Shown here: positions 10,968 to 22,751 of the stretch, in pieces
How positions within the stretch are numbered: the stretch's first letter is position 1
How the letters are laid out: each line of letters starts with the position of its first letter
Source: Zygnema cylindricum
Lineage: Eukaryota; Streptophyta; Zygnematophyceae; Zygnematales; Zygnemataceae
DNA: 64,000 bases
Direction of reading: 5' to 3'
NCBI GenBank assembly: GCA_037447655.1
Contig: JBBHKE010001937.1
Span: 117,478 to 181,477, forward strand
Program-made: the position numbers and the translations under genes
Notes under the pieces: model-generated
The model's database searches: none
The model's input: the letters and a program-made list of their open reading frames with translations, nothing else
Told to the model about the DNA's origin: nothing

Positions 10968-11797
10968 TACACCGTGAATCGCTATTAGCATACATGACGC
11001 TAATTGGGGTACCTCTTTTTTTGGGGCAAATTCTCAAATAGAATAAAGTACGCTAAATGTTTTTGCACGTTATTTGAGGTACCCTGCTCAATGCGGTTCA
11101 TAACTGTAATTTAGTGCCCTTTTAAATAGTGTGGTGTACGGACTGTCAGATATGTACTATTTCGTACATTTTTTAATTTAAAAGTACAGAAAATATAATA
11201 ATATATAATTGCTTAAATATTTTCCGGCATACGCAGATGTAAAAAAAAAGCGACGGCGTACGATTTGAACAATTTCGTACATCTACATGTTTTAGTGGGG
11301 ACATATTACGTGCCGAAATTTTTTACAAAGCAGTTTACAAATTAGAGTACATGATAAATTAGTATCATGGTGTACCCGAAAAAACACAATTTACCGTAAA
11401 GTACGCTAATTGTTTCATTACGCTATATTTTTTATTACGCTAATAGCGATTCACGGTGTAGTGTTGGGTATCGAGGACCTTTTGCCGATATTCGATATAT
11501 ATCGAATTTCAGGTACCCGATAATCGATATATCGCTTCGATATATCGAAAACCAAATCATCGCGATATATCGAGGCATTATTTTTTTTTCAACCCCCCCT
11601 CGAGCGCGCGGCGGGGGGGGGTGGGTATCCATACGATTTTCCGTACTATGACTGTACAGACACCCAGCTTTTGCGATATATATCGCGATAATATATGTTG
11701 GTCCTGGTACGATATATCGAGGAATCTGCTCGATCGATATTCGATATATCGAATATTAAAATTATCGCGATATGAATTTACCCGATACTCAACACTA
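10968..11797. mobile_element. Composite element: TACACCG-family unit fused to a GATATATCG hAT-like MITE
   Basis: A TACACCG-type unit runs from 10968 to 11460 with its own inverted ends. It is joined, sharing the bases TA, to a TAGTGTTGGGTATCG-type MITE ending at 11797. The 8-bp sequence CAAATTAC flanks the whole composite (10960-10967 and 11798-11805), not the individual parts. The same junction (CGGTG|TAGTGTTGGG) occurs at 41234. Confidence 0.65.
11459..11797. mobile_element. GATATATCG hAT-like MITE (copy 1)
   Basis: The ends are TAGTGTTGGGTATCGAGG and CGATACTCAACACTA. The interior is full of CGATATATCG-type palindromic words. Related copies lie at 32985, 41234 and 51131. In this copy the left flank is another element, not the duplicated target. 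Confidence 0.8.
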
Positions 11798-11805
11798 CAA
11801 ATTAC

Positions 11806-13343
11806 AGTTTTATCGGTGCCTCAAAACTGTACTTTTTCCGGTTTTCCGGTTTGCCTTCCTCGTTCGGTTTCGTGGACTCTTCTGGTCCACCAGCCAATTG
11901 AGTATCGAACGACGCAATCTAACGAATCAAAAGTAATATTTATTTCAAAAAGTGCGATGGAAAAAACCATCAAGATACAAAGGGTTTAAAAATAAGGGGA
12001 AAAATTGGTTAATGCTAAAAACATAGCCAAAGGAAACTAGCCAAGGGAAAGAAAACATGTGAAAACACCAAATCTAACTAGAATAAAACCAAAACCAAGC
12101 AAATTTACTAAAGATGACACTAAACAAATCTACGAGGTCATGCAACACGTATTTGTCTTCCTCCCCTCTAAAGTCTAAACTAAAGCAATTATCGTCAAGA
12201 TTTCTATATGTTATGCGTAACCTATCCAGTTTATGACAAGATTCTATGCCATTCGATAGCAACATCGATTATTAATGACAAGTACGGCACAAGTGGACAA
12301 ATACTGCGAGGAACAATGTTTTGAAGGGGGGTTGGGAGCAGACATCCAAGAATTCAACCAACGGCAACAATACAGAAATAGCCGGCAGGAAATGCGACGA
12401 AAAGTTAAATGCGACAAAATCCAAACCGACTATTATTCCTTTTCATCTCGGCCACAGATCGCTAGAACTGTTCAAACTTTTGACTTTCGACTGTTCGAGT
12501 GGAGGAGATTTGTGCGTTTTTCATACGTTTCAAATGGAGCGAATCTCTTTCACTTTCCAATCCTCATTCCTGCAGGTTGAAACACAAAATCTTAGCCGGC
12601 CGGTCAATACAGATCGAGAAATGGTCAACCTAAACTAACTGTCGCAGGCGTGCACATAACTCGCTAACTGTTTTCTGGCTCACGCCGTAGTTCTGTCAAG
12701 TCAGGAGATTGTCCTGTCTAGCCCCATTATGTCTTGTCAAGTCCATTCAGGTCAAATATCAGAATGAATATTGTGAACCACGTTTGCCTCACATCCAAGC
12801 CGTCGATCCAGATCTCCATGATCTCCATTCCATCATTCAAACCCTAAACTATTCCTGTCACAAGACCCGGGAAACTGTTTCCCTCGTTCCATGCTCCGTC
12901 GCAAACGCTGTACGGCTTCTACACGGAACCCAGCATCCATTTGTCGGTGTGAGAATCTACCACACGTTTGTGTAATTTGTCGTTTTAGTTCTCCCAACTG
13001 CCACTTCTCCTTTCCTGCAGCGCCACATCCATCTTCTCATACATTGTCTCATCATCTCTCCAACATTCCTTCCTTCTCCTCCCTTTCCTCTCCATTTCCT
13101 TTCCTCTCCTTGCCATTCCTCACCAACTTTCTCGTACTTTTCTGTACCTCAGCGACTCTCTCTCTCACTAACGTCTTCTCTCATTCTCATTCTTCACCGT
13201 TTTCCTGAAACTGCGGACGTACATTTTTTTATTTTTTTTCTTTTTCAACTCCATCCTCTCTAGATCTGCCAACGAACCGTCGTACCGTACTTGGAGTATA
13301 CATCCGTACAGCGTACGACGTGTAACTTTCCGTGCGTCACGCG
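11806..13343. other. Intergenic region upstream of the coactosin gene
   Basis: No protein with recognisable motifs was found; the short open frames do not look like conserved proteins. The last 330 bp (about 13010-13260) are strongly pyrimidine-rich on the + strand (TCTCC, TTCC words) and probably include the promoter and 5' leader of the gene starting at 13344. No TATA box is obvious. Confidence 0.5.
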
Positions 13344-16300
13344 ATGGCTGCCGTACTTGGCCCTGGCTGTACGGAAGCGTACCAAGCCGTTTTCCGCGAC
13401 GAATCTCCTGACACGTGGTGCTGGCTGGGTTACGAAGGCAACAAATTGACGCCAAAGGGCCGCGGAGAATCCGGAGTCAACGACATGGTCAAACAGGTAC
13501 GTGTGGGAGATTAGATTCTGGCTGGTGGCTGTATTTGTCGTTTTCTGGGAGGGATTGGAGCTCGGGTTGGAGGTCGGATCGGCGCCAAGGTTCGGTGTTT
13601 TAAGTTTGAGGCTGCTGTACGGACGAAATGTACGGTCTAATGGCTGAAATTTTGAGCCAGCGTGGAATAGGTGAAAAAAAATGTTTTTTAGGGGTTGTTT
13701 GTGTATGCTACATTTCTTGTATTAAATTTAGTAAAAATGAGAAAGCTAATCGAAAATTTTATTGGTGAGCTTATGGAAAAAAGTAGATGGCATACGAATG
13801 GATTCGATTTTTTATGTAGTTTTTTATACTAAGTTTTTGACAGTGGCATCAAGTTTTCAGTGTTAGGCTTTCACTTTTAGAGTGGATTCTTTTGGCAAGT
13901 TTTCTAATTTTAGTTGTTCCGCGGTACAATGTCCTCTTTTTAGACACATTCCATGCCATTCTATTCCTTGTTCTTTACAAAACAAGTAAATCTAAGTTGC
14001 TGTCAAAAAACGTTTAAATTGAATTCACCATGCGTAAACGATGTAGTTCTCAAATAGTGTTGACAAATTTGGATAAATTTTACCATCTTTATTCATTGGG
14101 TGTGAAATATCTTAAATTGAAGATTCATCGTGGAGTGGACATTGACTGGACATTAAAATCTCAAAAACAATGACGTAGACATTGGGTCTTTCAAATAATA
14201 TTTTACTTGATTGTTTTTCAAAGTTATTGTGTGAAAGGCGCTTGGACCTTGTTATGTGAGTTCATTGGAAATTATTTGATCCACACTATTCCACCGACAT
14301 TAGACATCGGGAATTCCATTGGCAGTAAACAATAGCATTGGAATTGGAAAGTGCATGACATTGGAAATGGAGATTTAAAATTAGACGTTAGATATAGACA
14401 TTGAACATTGGTTTTTGGACATTGGTCATTGGACATTAGAAATTAAAAATCAGACACTAGCAGCAGATACTGGATTTAAAAAAATATATAATAGACAAAT
14501 ATTAGTAATTGGACATTGGAAGTCGGTCATTGATCATTGGACAAAAGCTATTGGGTATTGTGACATTGCCCTAACTGTATTAGGTCTCGGGCTCTAAATT
14601 TCACTTGAGGCCATGACTAGAACAAGTATGCCTCAACATCATCATTGAATGTTGAAGTGGAATTTTGACTTTGACCACTGGACGTCTTTGATGTTGACAT
14701 TGGCTTCTTCTTCCTTTTGTATTTATTCCTTACCTTCGGAAAATTAGTGTCCATATGGATTCTTGTTGGATATCAGATCTTGTATCAAATGTTTACAGAG
14801 GTAGCAAGCATTTTGTCCTGGCACCTGATTGACCAAGGTCCTTATGGCAATGTTCTCATTGATCCTTAACTATTTTAGTCAAACTTTAAAACATTGAGCA
14901 TTTAGTTTTGAACAATGTCTAGAGAACATTAATAATTAAATGTTGTTGATCAATATCCTCCACTATTTTACTTACCTTGACTTATACCTACTCTGTCATA
15001 TCAAATATCAATGTATATCTATGACAACATTTAGTTCAAAGATGAACATTTTGGTTCAACTGGTAGATCACCTTTCCTAGGAAACATGAATCTACAAAGT
15101 ACAATGAGGGTTTTTAGTTTCATTGATCTCCCATGTTTGCATTTCATTTTATTTGTTTGGATATTATGCTTTTGTAGAGCGTTTGAAAAAAAAATGGTTC
15201 TTATTAAGTAGAATGAAACTCCAATTTCTCAATGTCGTTTCATTTGAGAAAATGTGCACCACAGTGACTTTTGATTCCACACCAATGATGCACTAATGGC
15301 CACTTAACAGTGTCAACAGAAATACTACACGTCAAAGCACTTTTTTTTGTGTACATTTTGAGTTTAAACAGTTAGCTTCCATTTGTTGTTCTCCAATAGA
15401 GGTAGCTCGACAATCTTGACAATTGTACATAATATGAACATTTTTTCAACAACAACTTCAACTGGTAGTAATTACAAGATGTGGTCAGGAAGGTTTTGGT
15501 TATTAGTTGTTGAACAATAGTATGTTTATCATATTTTTAAATAACAATCACGGGCATACATTGTATCTATTCTATTTTATTTACATTGTTGCTCTAGCTT
15601 TTAATTAAACTTAAAACCTTAAACTAACCTTCAAACCTTAAACCCCAACCTCAAACCTCAACCAAACCCTAAACACTTGGACATTATAAACCAAAACATA
15701 GAAATTCTTACTGGAACCAACAAATGGTGATGCAGTGTACAGAAGACATTATTCTTTATGGCTTCCTTCGACTCAACAAAACTGATGACGGAGGAGATTC
15801 AAAACGTGTGAAATTTGTGTTTCTCACATGGGTCGGTGAAAGGGCATCGCCTTTAAAGAAGGGAAAAGTTTCAGTCCACAAAGAAATATGTGCAGATCTA
15901 TTTAAGGTGCACATCCTCTCTATCTCTTGTTTCCCCTTTCCTTTCCCTCGTCGTCTCCCTCTCTCTCAAACTTTTTTCATTTTCTTGTCCCTCTCCTCTC
16001 TCTTTCACTTAATCTCTTGCCATGTCATCTCTGTCCCCTCTTCCTTCCTCTCCCCTTCTACACATTGTCTCGAAAATGGGAACGTGTACCTAAATGTTCC
16101 AATGCTCACTACGAATTTTTTTTTCCTTCTGTATATATATGAAATCCAAACTTTTAGGTAGATTTCAGTGTTTCACAAGATAACACAGTCGATCGCTATT
16201 GGAGTTAACAATTTATTTGTGTTAACACTATATAGAATTAACAATACACTAAACCATATAAAGCCATGTTGCTCATTGTGGGCCACTTAACAAAAGTGCG

Positions 16301-17309
16301 ATAAACACTAATTTAAGATTTTGGGTTAAAATGATTTAAAACACTCACTTGAATTTGAGTGATTTAACTCCAACACCAATAGGTAGTGTGGCAGCAGTTT
16401 CTGGCAAACGAGCTATGGGGATCGAGTCAACGGAAATGTGTCATTTTTTCCTAAAAAATGACTCCATTTTCCTGTCGTTAAATGAAATGGTGCGGTGTGC
16501 AGGGCTTTCACATTGAGAAACAATTGTATGACTTGGAGGCCTTGGAAAAACTGGAGCAGGAAATAGACGACTCTTTAAAGAAAGCCGGCGGAGCCAATTA
16601 TGACTTGGGAAACACTAGGACAGGTGTCCAAGCAGGAGCTTCACGTGCTCTCAAATCATCGGTAAGCCTTCAAACTGTATTTTTCTCCATTTTACAAATG
16701 TTTTTTTTTTTGTGCCGTCCTCTTTTTATAGAGTGGACACCACATACCACCGTAAGGTGGAGACTGTTGGCAAGTTTCTAATCGATTAGAGGCAGTATGC
16801 CGTGAATCGCTATTATTGTTAATGTTTTTTTCGTCGCTTAAAACAACTTTTCTCCGTACACACATGTCGGATTGTGGATCTGACGGTTGCGATTGGAAGG
16901 TAACATTCTCAGCTTCTGATTGGCAGTCTCAAATTGAAAATTGGACAATTGTGTGCGGAGAAAAGATGTTTTAAGTGGCGAAAAAAACATTAACACTAAT
17001 AGCGGTGCACGGTGTAGTGGTGACAACAGTACATGGATATGATGCTAAAATTTCATGGCGGATTACTGCCCTCAATTATTTCAGCCGTCGTTTCGAATCT
17101 CAGACGTCGGATTCTGACAGGGACTCGGAAGGGTTGTGGGTCAACAGTCTGCGCTGTTTTTCCAGAAGAAGGAACAGGAGACGGAGATCCAACGGCCTGT
17201 ATACTACAAGGGACCTCTCAGCAAGGGCATCACGCACTGCGATCTTGGCGGCCGCCAATTCGTGGCAAAAGCAACGGACGCCAAGAAAAACACCGTCGGC
17301 TACAACTGA
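13344..17309 (+). CDS. Coactosin-like actin-binding protein (ADF-H domain), four exons
   Basis: Exons are 13344-13496, 15736-15906, 16503-16661 and 17166-17309, all with GT/AG borders and all phase 0; the product is 208 residues. Exon 1 gives the N-terminal ADF-H part (EAYQAVFRDESPDTWCWLGY). Exon 2 has the family core (CTEDIILYGFLRL, then SKRVKF..LTWVGE). Exon 3 has the final helix and the hallmark KKAGGANYD. Coactosins bind F-actin in the cytoplasm and counter capping. Animal coactosins end soon after that motif; here about 65 more residues follow, through exon 4 (KKEQETEIQRPVYYKGPL to VGYN). ATG 13344 is chosen because the ADF-H domain starts right after it. The acceptor of exon 4 follows CTGTTTTTCCAG. 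A paralogue is not seen. Confidence 0.9.
14140..14560. repeat. Degenerate ACATTGG short-repeat tract in intron 1
   Basis: The words ACATTGG, CATTGGAA and GACATT recur irregularly over about 420 bp in the first coactosin intron. It looks like an old, decayed minisatellite. No gene signal was seen in the rest of this 2.2-kb intron. Confidence 0.6.
15600..15680. repeat. AAACCTTAAACC / AACCCTAAAC tract
   Basis: Imperfect AAACCTTAAACC words end in AACCAAACCCTAAACACT, close to the plant-type telomere repeat CCCTAAA. The array is too irregular to be a telomere. It lies about 55 bp before coactosin exon 2. Confidence 0.45.
16190..16388. mobile_element. Small inverted-repeat MITE in coactosin intron 2
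   Basis: The ends CGCTATTGGAGTTAAC and GATTTAACTCCAACACCAATAG are imperfect inverted repeats. The interior resembles 47212-47390 (AACACTAAT, CACTGACTCGAATTTTAGTG-type words). It is noncoding. Confidence 0.45.
16796..17016. mobile_element. Short TACACCG-family MITE in coactosin intron 3
   Basis: It ends in CACTAATAGCGGTGCACGGTGTA and begins with a decayed TATGCCGTGAATCGCTATTA. The interior (TTTCTCCGTACACACATGTC, TCTGACGGTTGCGATTGGAA) is shared with 10006-10226 and 35848-36066. It stops about 150 bp before the exon 4 acceptor. Confidence 0.78.
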
Positions 17310-17445
17310 ACCCTGTACGGACATTGAAACTCTGTACCGAAACTGAACCCTGCGTCGATATTGGACTCTGTATCAAACCTGAACCCTGTACGGAGACTGA
17401 ACCTTGTGCCGAACCTGAACCTTTTGTGTTGATACCGACGCCCTG
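17310..17445 (+). repeat. CTGAACCCTGTACGGA-type repeats after the coactosin stop
   Basis: Directly after the TGA, imperfect units built on TGAACCCTGTACGGA, GAAACTCTGTACCGA and CTGAACCTTGTGCCGA follow each other in roughly 18-24-bp steps. They are probably part of the 3' untranslated region. Confidence 0.5.
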
Positions 17446-17682
17446 CGAAACCGAAATTTGTGCCAGAACTGAAACTAGGAGCAAGCATGGAAAAAGGTCG
17501 GTGGTTTGGGAAGGTTGCGGAAGTGAAAAATGAACGCGGGGTAAGATACTGGAAACAGGGAACTATGGAAGCGAGAGTTTTGACGAAGGGTGAAGGACAA
17601 GGTTTTGGTTGGTTAGTGTTACTTTTTTGTTTTCTTTTTACTTTCAGTATCGGAAGTTTGTATCGATTATGATTGTCGATTC

Positions 17683-17780
17683 CCTCTCCCTCTCCGTCCC
17701 AGTCTCCCTCTCCCAGTCTCCCTCTCCATCTCTCCATCTCTCCCTCTCCCTCTCCCTCTCCCTCTCCCTCTCCCTCTCCA
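17683..17780 (+). repeat. (CTCCCT)n tract
   Basis: About 100 bp of near-pure CTCCCT with occasional CCATCTCT interruptions. It is the same motif as the long tract at 34543-35079. Confidence 0.9.
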
Positions 17781-18527
17781 CACCACAACCTCCTCCCCTC
17801 CAATGTCAATCAACAAAACATCATCAAAAAACGAGATTCGACTGGATCCGAGATTTTGACTGATAATATGATGAGATTTCGACGGATGAAAAGAATGTTC
17901 CAAGGCACAAACTGAATTGATCCGGATGATTTTGAACTTATGCTCTTTTCCTCGTGCGCTTTGATGGTGATGCTTTGTTGTTTCTATTTCTATCGTTTGA
18001 AAATATTGTAAATTTAACAATTGTAAGGGAATTGTGACTAGGTCAATTTTGTTATATTCACAATGCAGTCATTCTTCCAATGCAAAAATGGACTATCATT
18101 GTCAAAAATTACATTTGGACGAAAATTACCAATATGATAACAAGGTTTTTGAAGAAAAGCACAATTGGTAAACCGTCTGAATACATAAACAGTAAAAAAT
18201 AAAAAGAAGTCGTACCGCAATTTCTTCTATTTTGCACTTTAAACCTATTTGCATTGTGGGAATGTCAGTGCAAAACCTATGCAAAGAATAACGCACAAGA
18301 TAAAACAACAAAAAACCAAGAACACTGCTAACATAAAATGACGAAACAGAAATGACAAGCTAAAGAATTGAATAAAAATAGACGACGTCCTGTGTATTGG
18401 GAACATCCTCACAATTGTGGAATCTGGAAGGCAATCTGCTTAATCTGCGTTGAATAACTGAATTTTGTTGACAAGAACCAATAGGTTTGTTTTGTGGGAT
18501 GAGACATTACCAACTTTATGAAAAGTG
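17781..18527. other. No gene seen
   Basis: AT-rich sequence between the coactosin 3' region and the first LINE remnant. Only short frames without motifs occur. Confidence 0.4.
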
Positions 18528-18800
18528 ACTTTATGGCTTCATGAACAAAGGACGAAGGTAAACCATTTGAGTGCATGGGCTCAAAAACAAAGCTGAAAAA
18601 GTTGAAAAGGGGTGGAAGCAAACGAAAAGTAATAATAGGTCGAAATGAAGAAACAAAATAACACACGAACAAAGGCAATCCAACAAAAGACATGGAAGGG
18701 ACAACAAACAAAGAGCAACAGTAAACACTACCAAAAGAAAAACTATGCAACCGAACTTCTATGTATTTAAAAGGGGACATTAGACAATGCGAAATGACCT
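18528..18800 (-). mobile_element. Possible LINE 3'-end fragment
   Basis: GGTAAACCATTTGAGTGCATGGG near 18555 resembles the 3' terminal region of the LINEs at 19763 (GGTAAACCATATGAGTCCATGGG) and 51485. The sequence further right is similarly A-rich and uninformative. No LINE coding sequence is recognisable, so this rests on a short match. Confidence 0.4.
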
Positions 18801-19762
18801 TCATATTAAGTTTCTAAATTTTAGTTGAGCAATCCAAAAGTTGCGAATGCCAACCTTCTATTACAATAAAACCACTAGGTGGTGTGTATTTGGAGGTGTC
18901 CATACTTAAAAATCCACAAATTTCGGGAATCGAATAAAACCATAAAAAGGGATCTACTTATACCTATCTGCACACATTTTAATAAAGAATTAACATTTAC
19001 ACCAGAACCATTCCTAAGTTATTACTTTTTACGTATGCTTAGATTTTGGCTTATTTACAAAAGCATTAAAGTTACAACCTTTTTTCCCAAAAATCACAAA
19101 ATAGTGGAGTACAATCAACCACGTCACCTTGCACTAAATTAGTTTTATTAATTCTAATTTCACATTAACACTATTAAAACATTAACACTTATAACGATGG
19201 CAATGTAATGTTAATAACACTGCATCAATGCCCCTAAATTACAACCCTAAAACCTATAATATAATTAATTATACTTTTCTTTTCTTTACGTTAATACATG
19301 TACGGTTTAATCAGTGGCAATTACACTCCGTCACGAGGTATGAAAATAGTGTATTTTACGAAGTGCCAGTTTGTACATTACCTTCTCTTAGTTATGTACA
19401 AAAGCACAAAAAACATTTCAAAAAACGGCGTCGACACAAAAAGTAGATGGCGTTGACACAGAAAAGTAACGTCGATTTATGCTTATAGCAATAATTAATG
19501 TTGAGTATTGCTAACCTCTTAAACCATAATCGAAATACGTCTTTTTTGGCCTATCGAAAATCGATTTTTCGGTAAAATACGCCAAAAGACATTATTGCGA
19601 TATCTACACCTGTGTTGTTTTCGTTCTATAAATCTGGTCTTATCAAGTGCAAGCTTGCTACGAATTCTTTACTCCATGTTCTTACTTTCGTCCTACAAAG
19701 TATAACCCGGATTCGCGATAGCAATTAGCTGGTTCAATAGCGATATACAAGTTTAAAGTCTC
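18801..19762. other. No gene seen
   Basis: AT-rich sequence with short unlinked frames. It includes a small imperfect palindrome at about 19525-19590 (ATACGTCTTTTTTGGC ... GCCAAAAGAC), probably a decayed MITE. Confidence 0.35.
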
Positions 19763-21475
19763 GACTTTATTAAAGAGCGTGATGGTAAACCATATGAGTC
19801 CATGGGAACAAAACGGGGCAACAACGCTAAATCTGAAAAACTAAATCGTGAGGAAGCGAACAGGAATAATAAGCAAGGCAAAAGCAACGATTACACAAAA
19901 AGAGGACACGTAAAACAAAGTCACCATACAAGCCACAAACACCTACGGAAAGACCCAACGGAGTGTGAATACCAAAATGACCCAACCAAACCCCAACATA
20001 ACTAAAAATTTATGAAATGCAACCTCGTAAGTCCCCAAATCTCAGGGAAGCACGAGGAGGGAAATCTTGAACACGTCAACGATCCATGACTGAAATAGTC
20101 GATGAAAAACGATAGAAGCTTGCACTAGTTGCAAAGCCATAGATAAACAGTGACGGTAAAAAGACGTAAGAAACCGAAGCAGGAGGGCTCCCACGTCCCC
20201 GACCCTCGAACGAGCGCAGACCACAAGCACGAATAAACTCATCCAAAGCCAAACCCAAAAACAACCAAAAATCTCAACCCCCATTGGAATAAAGCCATCC
20301 ATAACATCTCGCTGGGCATAATCATGCTCCTTCGTCTTAGCCGCGTCACGGGCAACCACTCCAACATGTAAAGTCGCTTGACTCAGGGTAGTATCTAACG
20401 CAAGGTTCTCCAGAAAAACGTCACCAAATATGCGATGTGCACCATCGAGTTGTAAAATTAATCGGACATGAACGAATAATATGGGAAACCTCCCGACGAA
20501 CATAACCCCCCCCTTAGGAAGTGATTATGGTGTCGAAAATAGTGTGGTCCTCCTTAATCAAGTTCCCACGTGGGAGCAGCGAAGAAGACAAATGTCGTCG
20601 GGCTCAAAACCACGTTAACACGAGCATCAAGAGAGCGGAGGCCTAGCCGGAACGTGAGGGTCGTGGTGAGTTCAGAAGACGTGAAACGGAGAGTGGATAA
20701 AATAGGTGTAGCCAATATCCATGATTCACAACTAATTCCACCATAAGAGAGAAAGCATGCACGTTAATAATCGAAAGGAAGCGCCTCGAGAAGCTAGGTC
20801 TTGACGACAATGAGAATGTGATCAGAAATAGATCTTTGGACACGCGCAACTTGTATTGTATCAAGGATGGAAAGGACTGGCATGTCCGCGACAACTGGAG
20901 GAGGAAGAGAGCACGACGCATCCAAAATGGAGTGTTGGAAGGCGAGCACATCGTCCCAAACACGAGGGACGACGATAACAAGAACGGGAGTGTCCCGGGC
21001 CAAAAAACGAGAAACAAGAGTGGACGCAATAAGGCACCAACTTTACGAATAGGCAGAGGGAGCAACACTTAATGTCGATAGTAAACACAAAGTGTCAGCA
21101 AAGACAAGAAGAGAAGGTGAACTATAGGCCCAGAGTCGCGTTCAAAAGCCCCACGACCTAACAAAGTGTGAAAGACGCCCCTAAGGGGATCATCAAAGGC
21201 AAAATGGTATGAGGCAAACGTTGGGGTGAGAGGGGAAGTGCGAGTAAGGTAGTAGAGGGGGAAGGGGACAGTCAAAAGAGCTAAAGAAAATTGGGGATGA
21301 GAAAGGTTGGGAAGGTCCTCCACATGGGACAAATTGGCATGAAGAACAGAATGAAGAAATTGGGTCAAGAAAGGATTCGAACCAAGTGGCCAACTGAACA
21401 CATGAATGAGCTCAAATGGAGGAGTCTGAAAACCACGAGGGGGAACGATATATTGCCCCCCATTCTCGTTTGAGA
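19763..21475 (-). pseudogene. R2-like LINE, 5'-truncated remnant
   Basis: Read on the minus strand, broken frames align with the LINE at 51485-55090. SWPLGSNPFLTQFLHSVL and LLGRGAFERDSGP match the region after the reverse transcriptase core. DGAHRIFGDVFLENL and KEHDYAQRDVMDGFIPMGVEIFG match the restriction-like endonuclease. It begins just after the position of the RT catalytic motif, so it was 5'-truncated as is usual for LINEs, and it has several frameshifts. At the position of the 52194 stop this copy reads a sense codon (CGG). The 3' end carries the ATGGTTTACCAT hairpin and AATAAAGTC. Confidence 0.8.
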
Positions 21476-21783
21476 ACTAATGATATCATTTACCAAATCC
21501 GTATCCGTTATCCGTTTACTGTCGCGATCGCGTTATAGAAATCAACGCCATATGAACCTTACCTATGCAAAACAGTAGTAATAGTGATGTGGGGGAAATA
21601 ACGCGAACCTGTTTTCACGTGTTAAAACGTGGACAATGTGAACGGAGATCATAGCTAATGTTGAATGCATCGATGTTTTGTTGCCGTGTGCAAACTTTTT
21701 TGATAATGGAGGTTCACCTTAAATTTGTCCGTTTAGACTTCTAACCTTATTTATATAATTGTACTAATTCCTACTTGTTGCCA

Positions 21784-22530
21784 TTGTTATTCAAAACACA
21801 TTTTACGCACGATTTGACCGTGCGTACAATACGTAGAAACTCGAGAGGTCGATTTGAAAAAATCGTAAAAATAATTAATGATTTTTTGTTCGTACAAATC
21901 CGTACATGTTAAAAAAAATAAAATGAACATATGCCATATTTTGTACGCTCTTTGTTAATGAGCGGTGGAAAATTTTGTTGATATAAATGCTTACCACACC
22001 TAACGAATGTATCGTAATATTCACATCAACTTGTTAGGGAAAATGTTCTCACCAGCTACCTAGGACAATTGTATGCCCGAGTTCAAATCACCAATAATGT
22101 CTCTCTTTGATTTGAATAATATTCTTTTTTGTTCGAATAATATTGTATGTCTGTCTCAAACTCGCAGCCATGGCCTCCGTACACATTTTGAACTTGCGGC
22201 GCGCAAATAGTATAACGCCGCAACGTCTCTTTTTGAAATTGTCCGTAGATGTACAATATATTTTCGTACATATCCGTGCATATGCTGTTTAGTTTACAAA
22301 ACAAAAAGTACTGATACGCGCATCGTATTTTTTCGTAAACTTTCGTATATTGACCGTAGAAAAGCGTACAGTAACCGAAGAAAACCGTATAGTTACCGTA
22401 ATTTGTTTATAGGTTTCCCGTAAATTTTCAGTTTCAATTTACAGTAGACGTTTTTTTGCGATTTTTTCAAAAGTCACGTACAATATGTAGAAACTGGAAA
22501 AAATGAAAAAATCGTGCGATTTGAACAACT
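21784..22530. mobile_element. TTGTTCAAATC-family inverted-repeat element (copy 2)
   Basis: The right end (AAATCGTGCGATTTGAACAACT) mirrors the left end (TTCAAAACACATTTTACGCACG). The interior 22200-22500 is the reverse complement of 1120-1400 in the first copy (CGTCTCTTTTTGAAATTGT, TTTCCCGTAAATTTTC). Noncoding. Confidence 0.55.
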
Positions 22531-22751
22531 AGGCTTGTTGTTAATGTAAAGTAGAATACGTGGAAACTTCTAAACAGAAATGAAAATAGTCGGTGTTCGT
22601 CAGCCGACTTCTAAGAGCGTTGTTCCAATAGGCGGTCTCAGGAAACGCTCAAAATTTGTTTACTGGAGCTATCGTTCCATCGTTCCATGGTGTCGGGTCA
22701 ATAACCAACATTCAATTTGCGTGGCACACTATGGTTAGTCCACGTAATAGA

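Noticed and set aside
15600-15680. Interstitial telomere
   Set aside because: Only degenerate CCCTAAA-like words, too few and irregular.
17033-17863. Overlapping open frames around the coactosin 3' end
   Set aside because: They are out-of-frame readings of exon 4, the 3' repeats and the CTCCCT tract.
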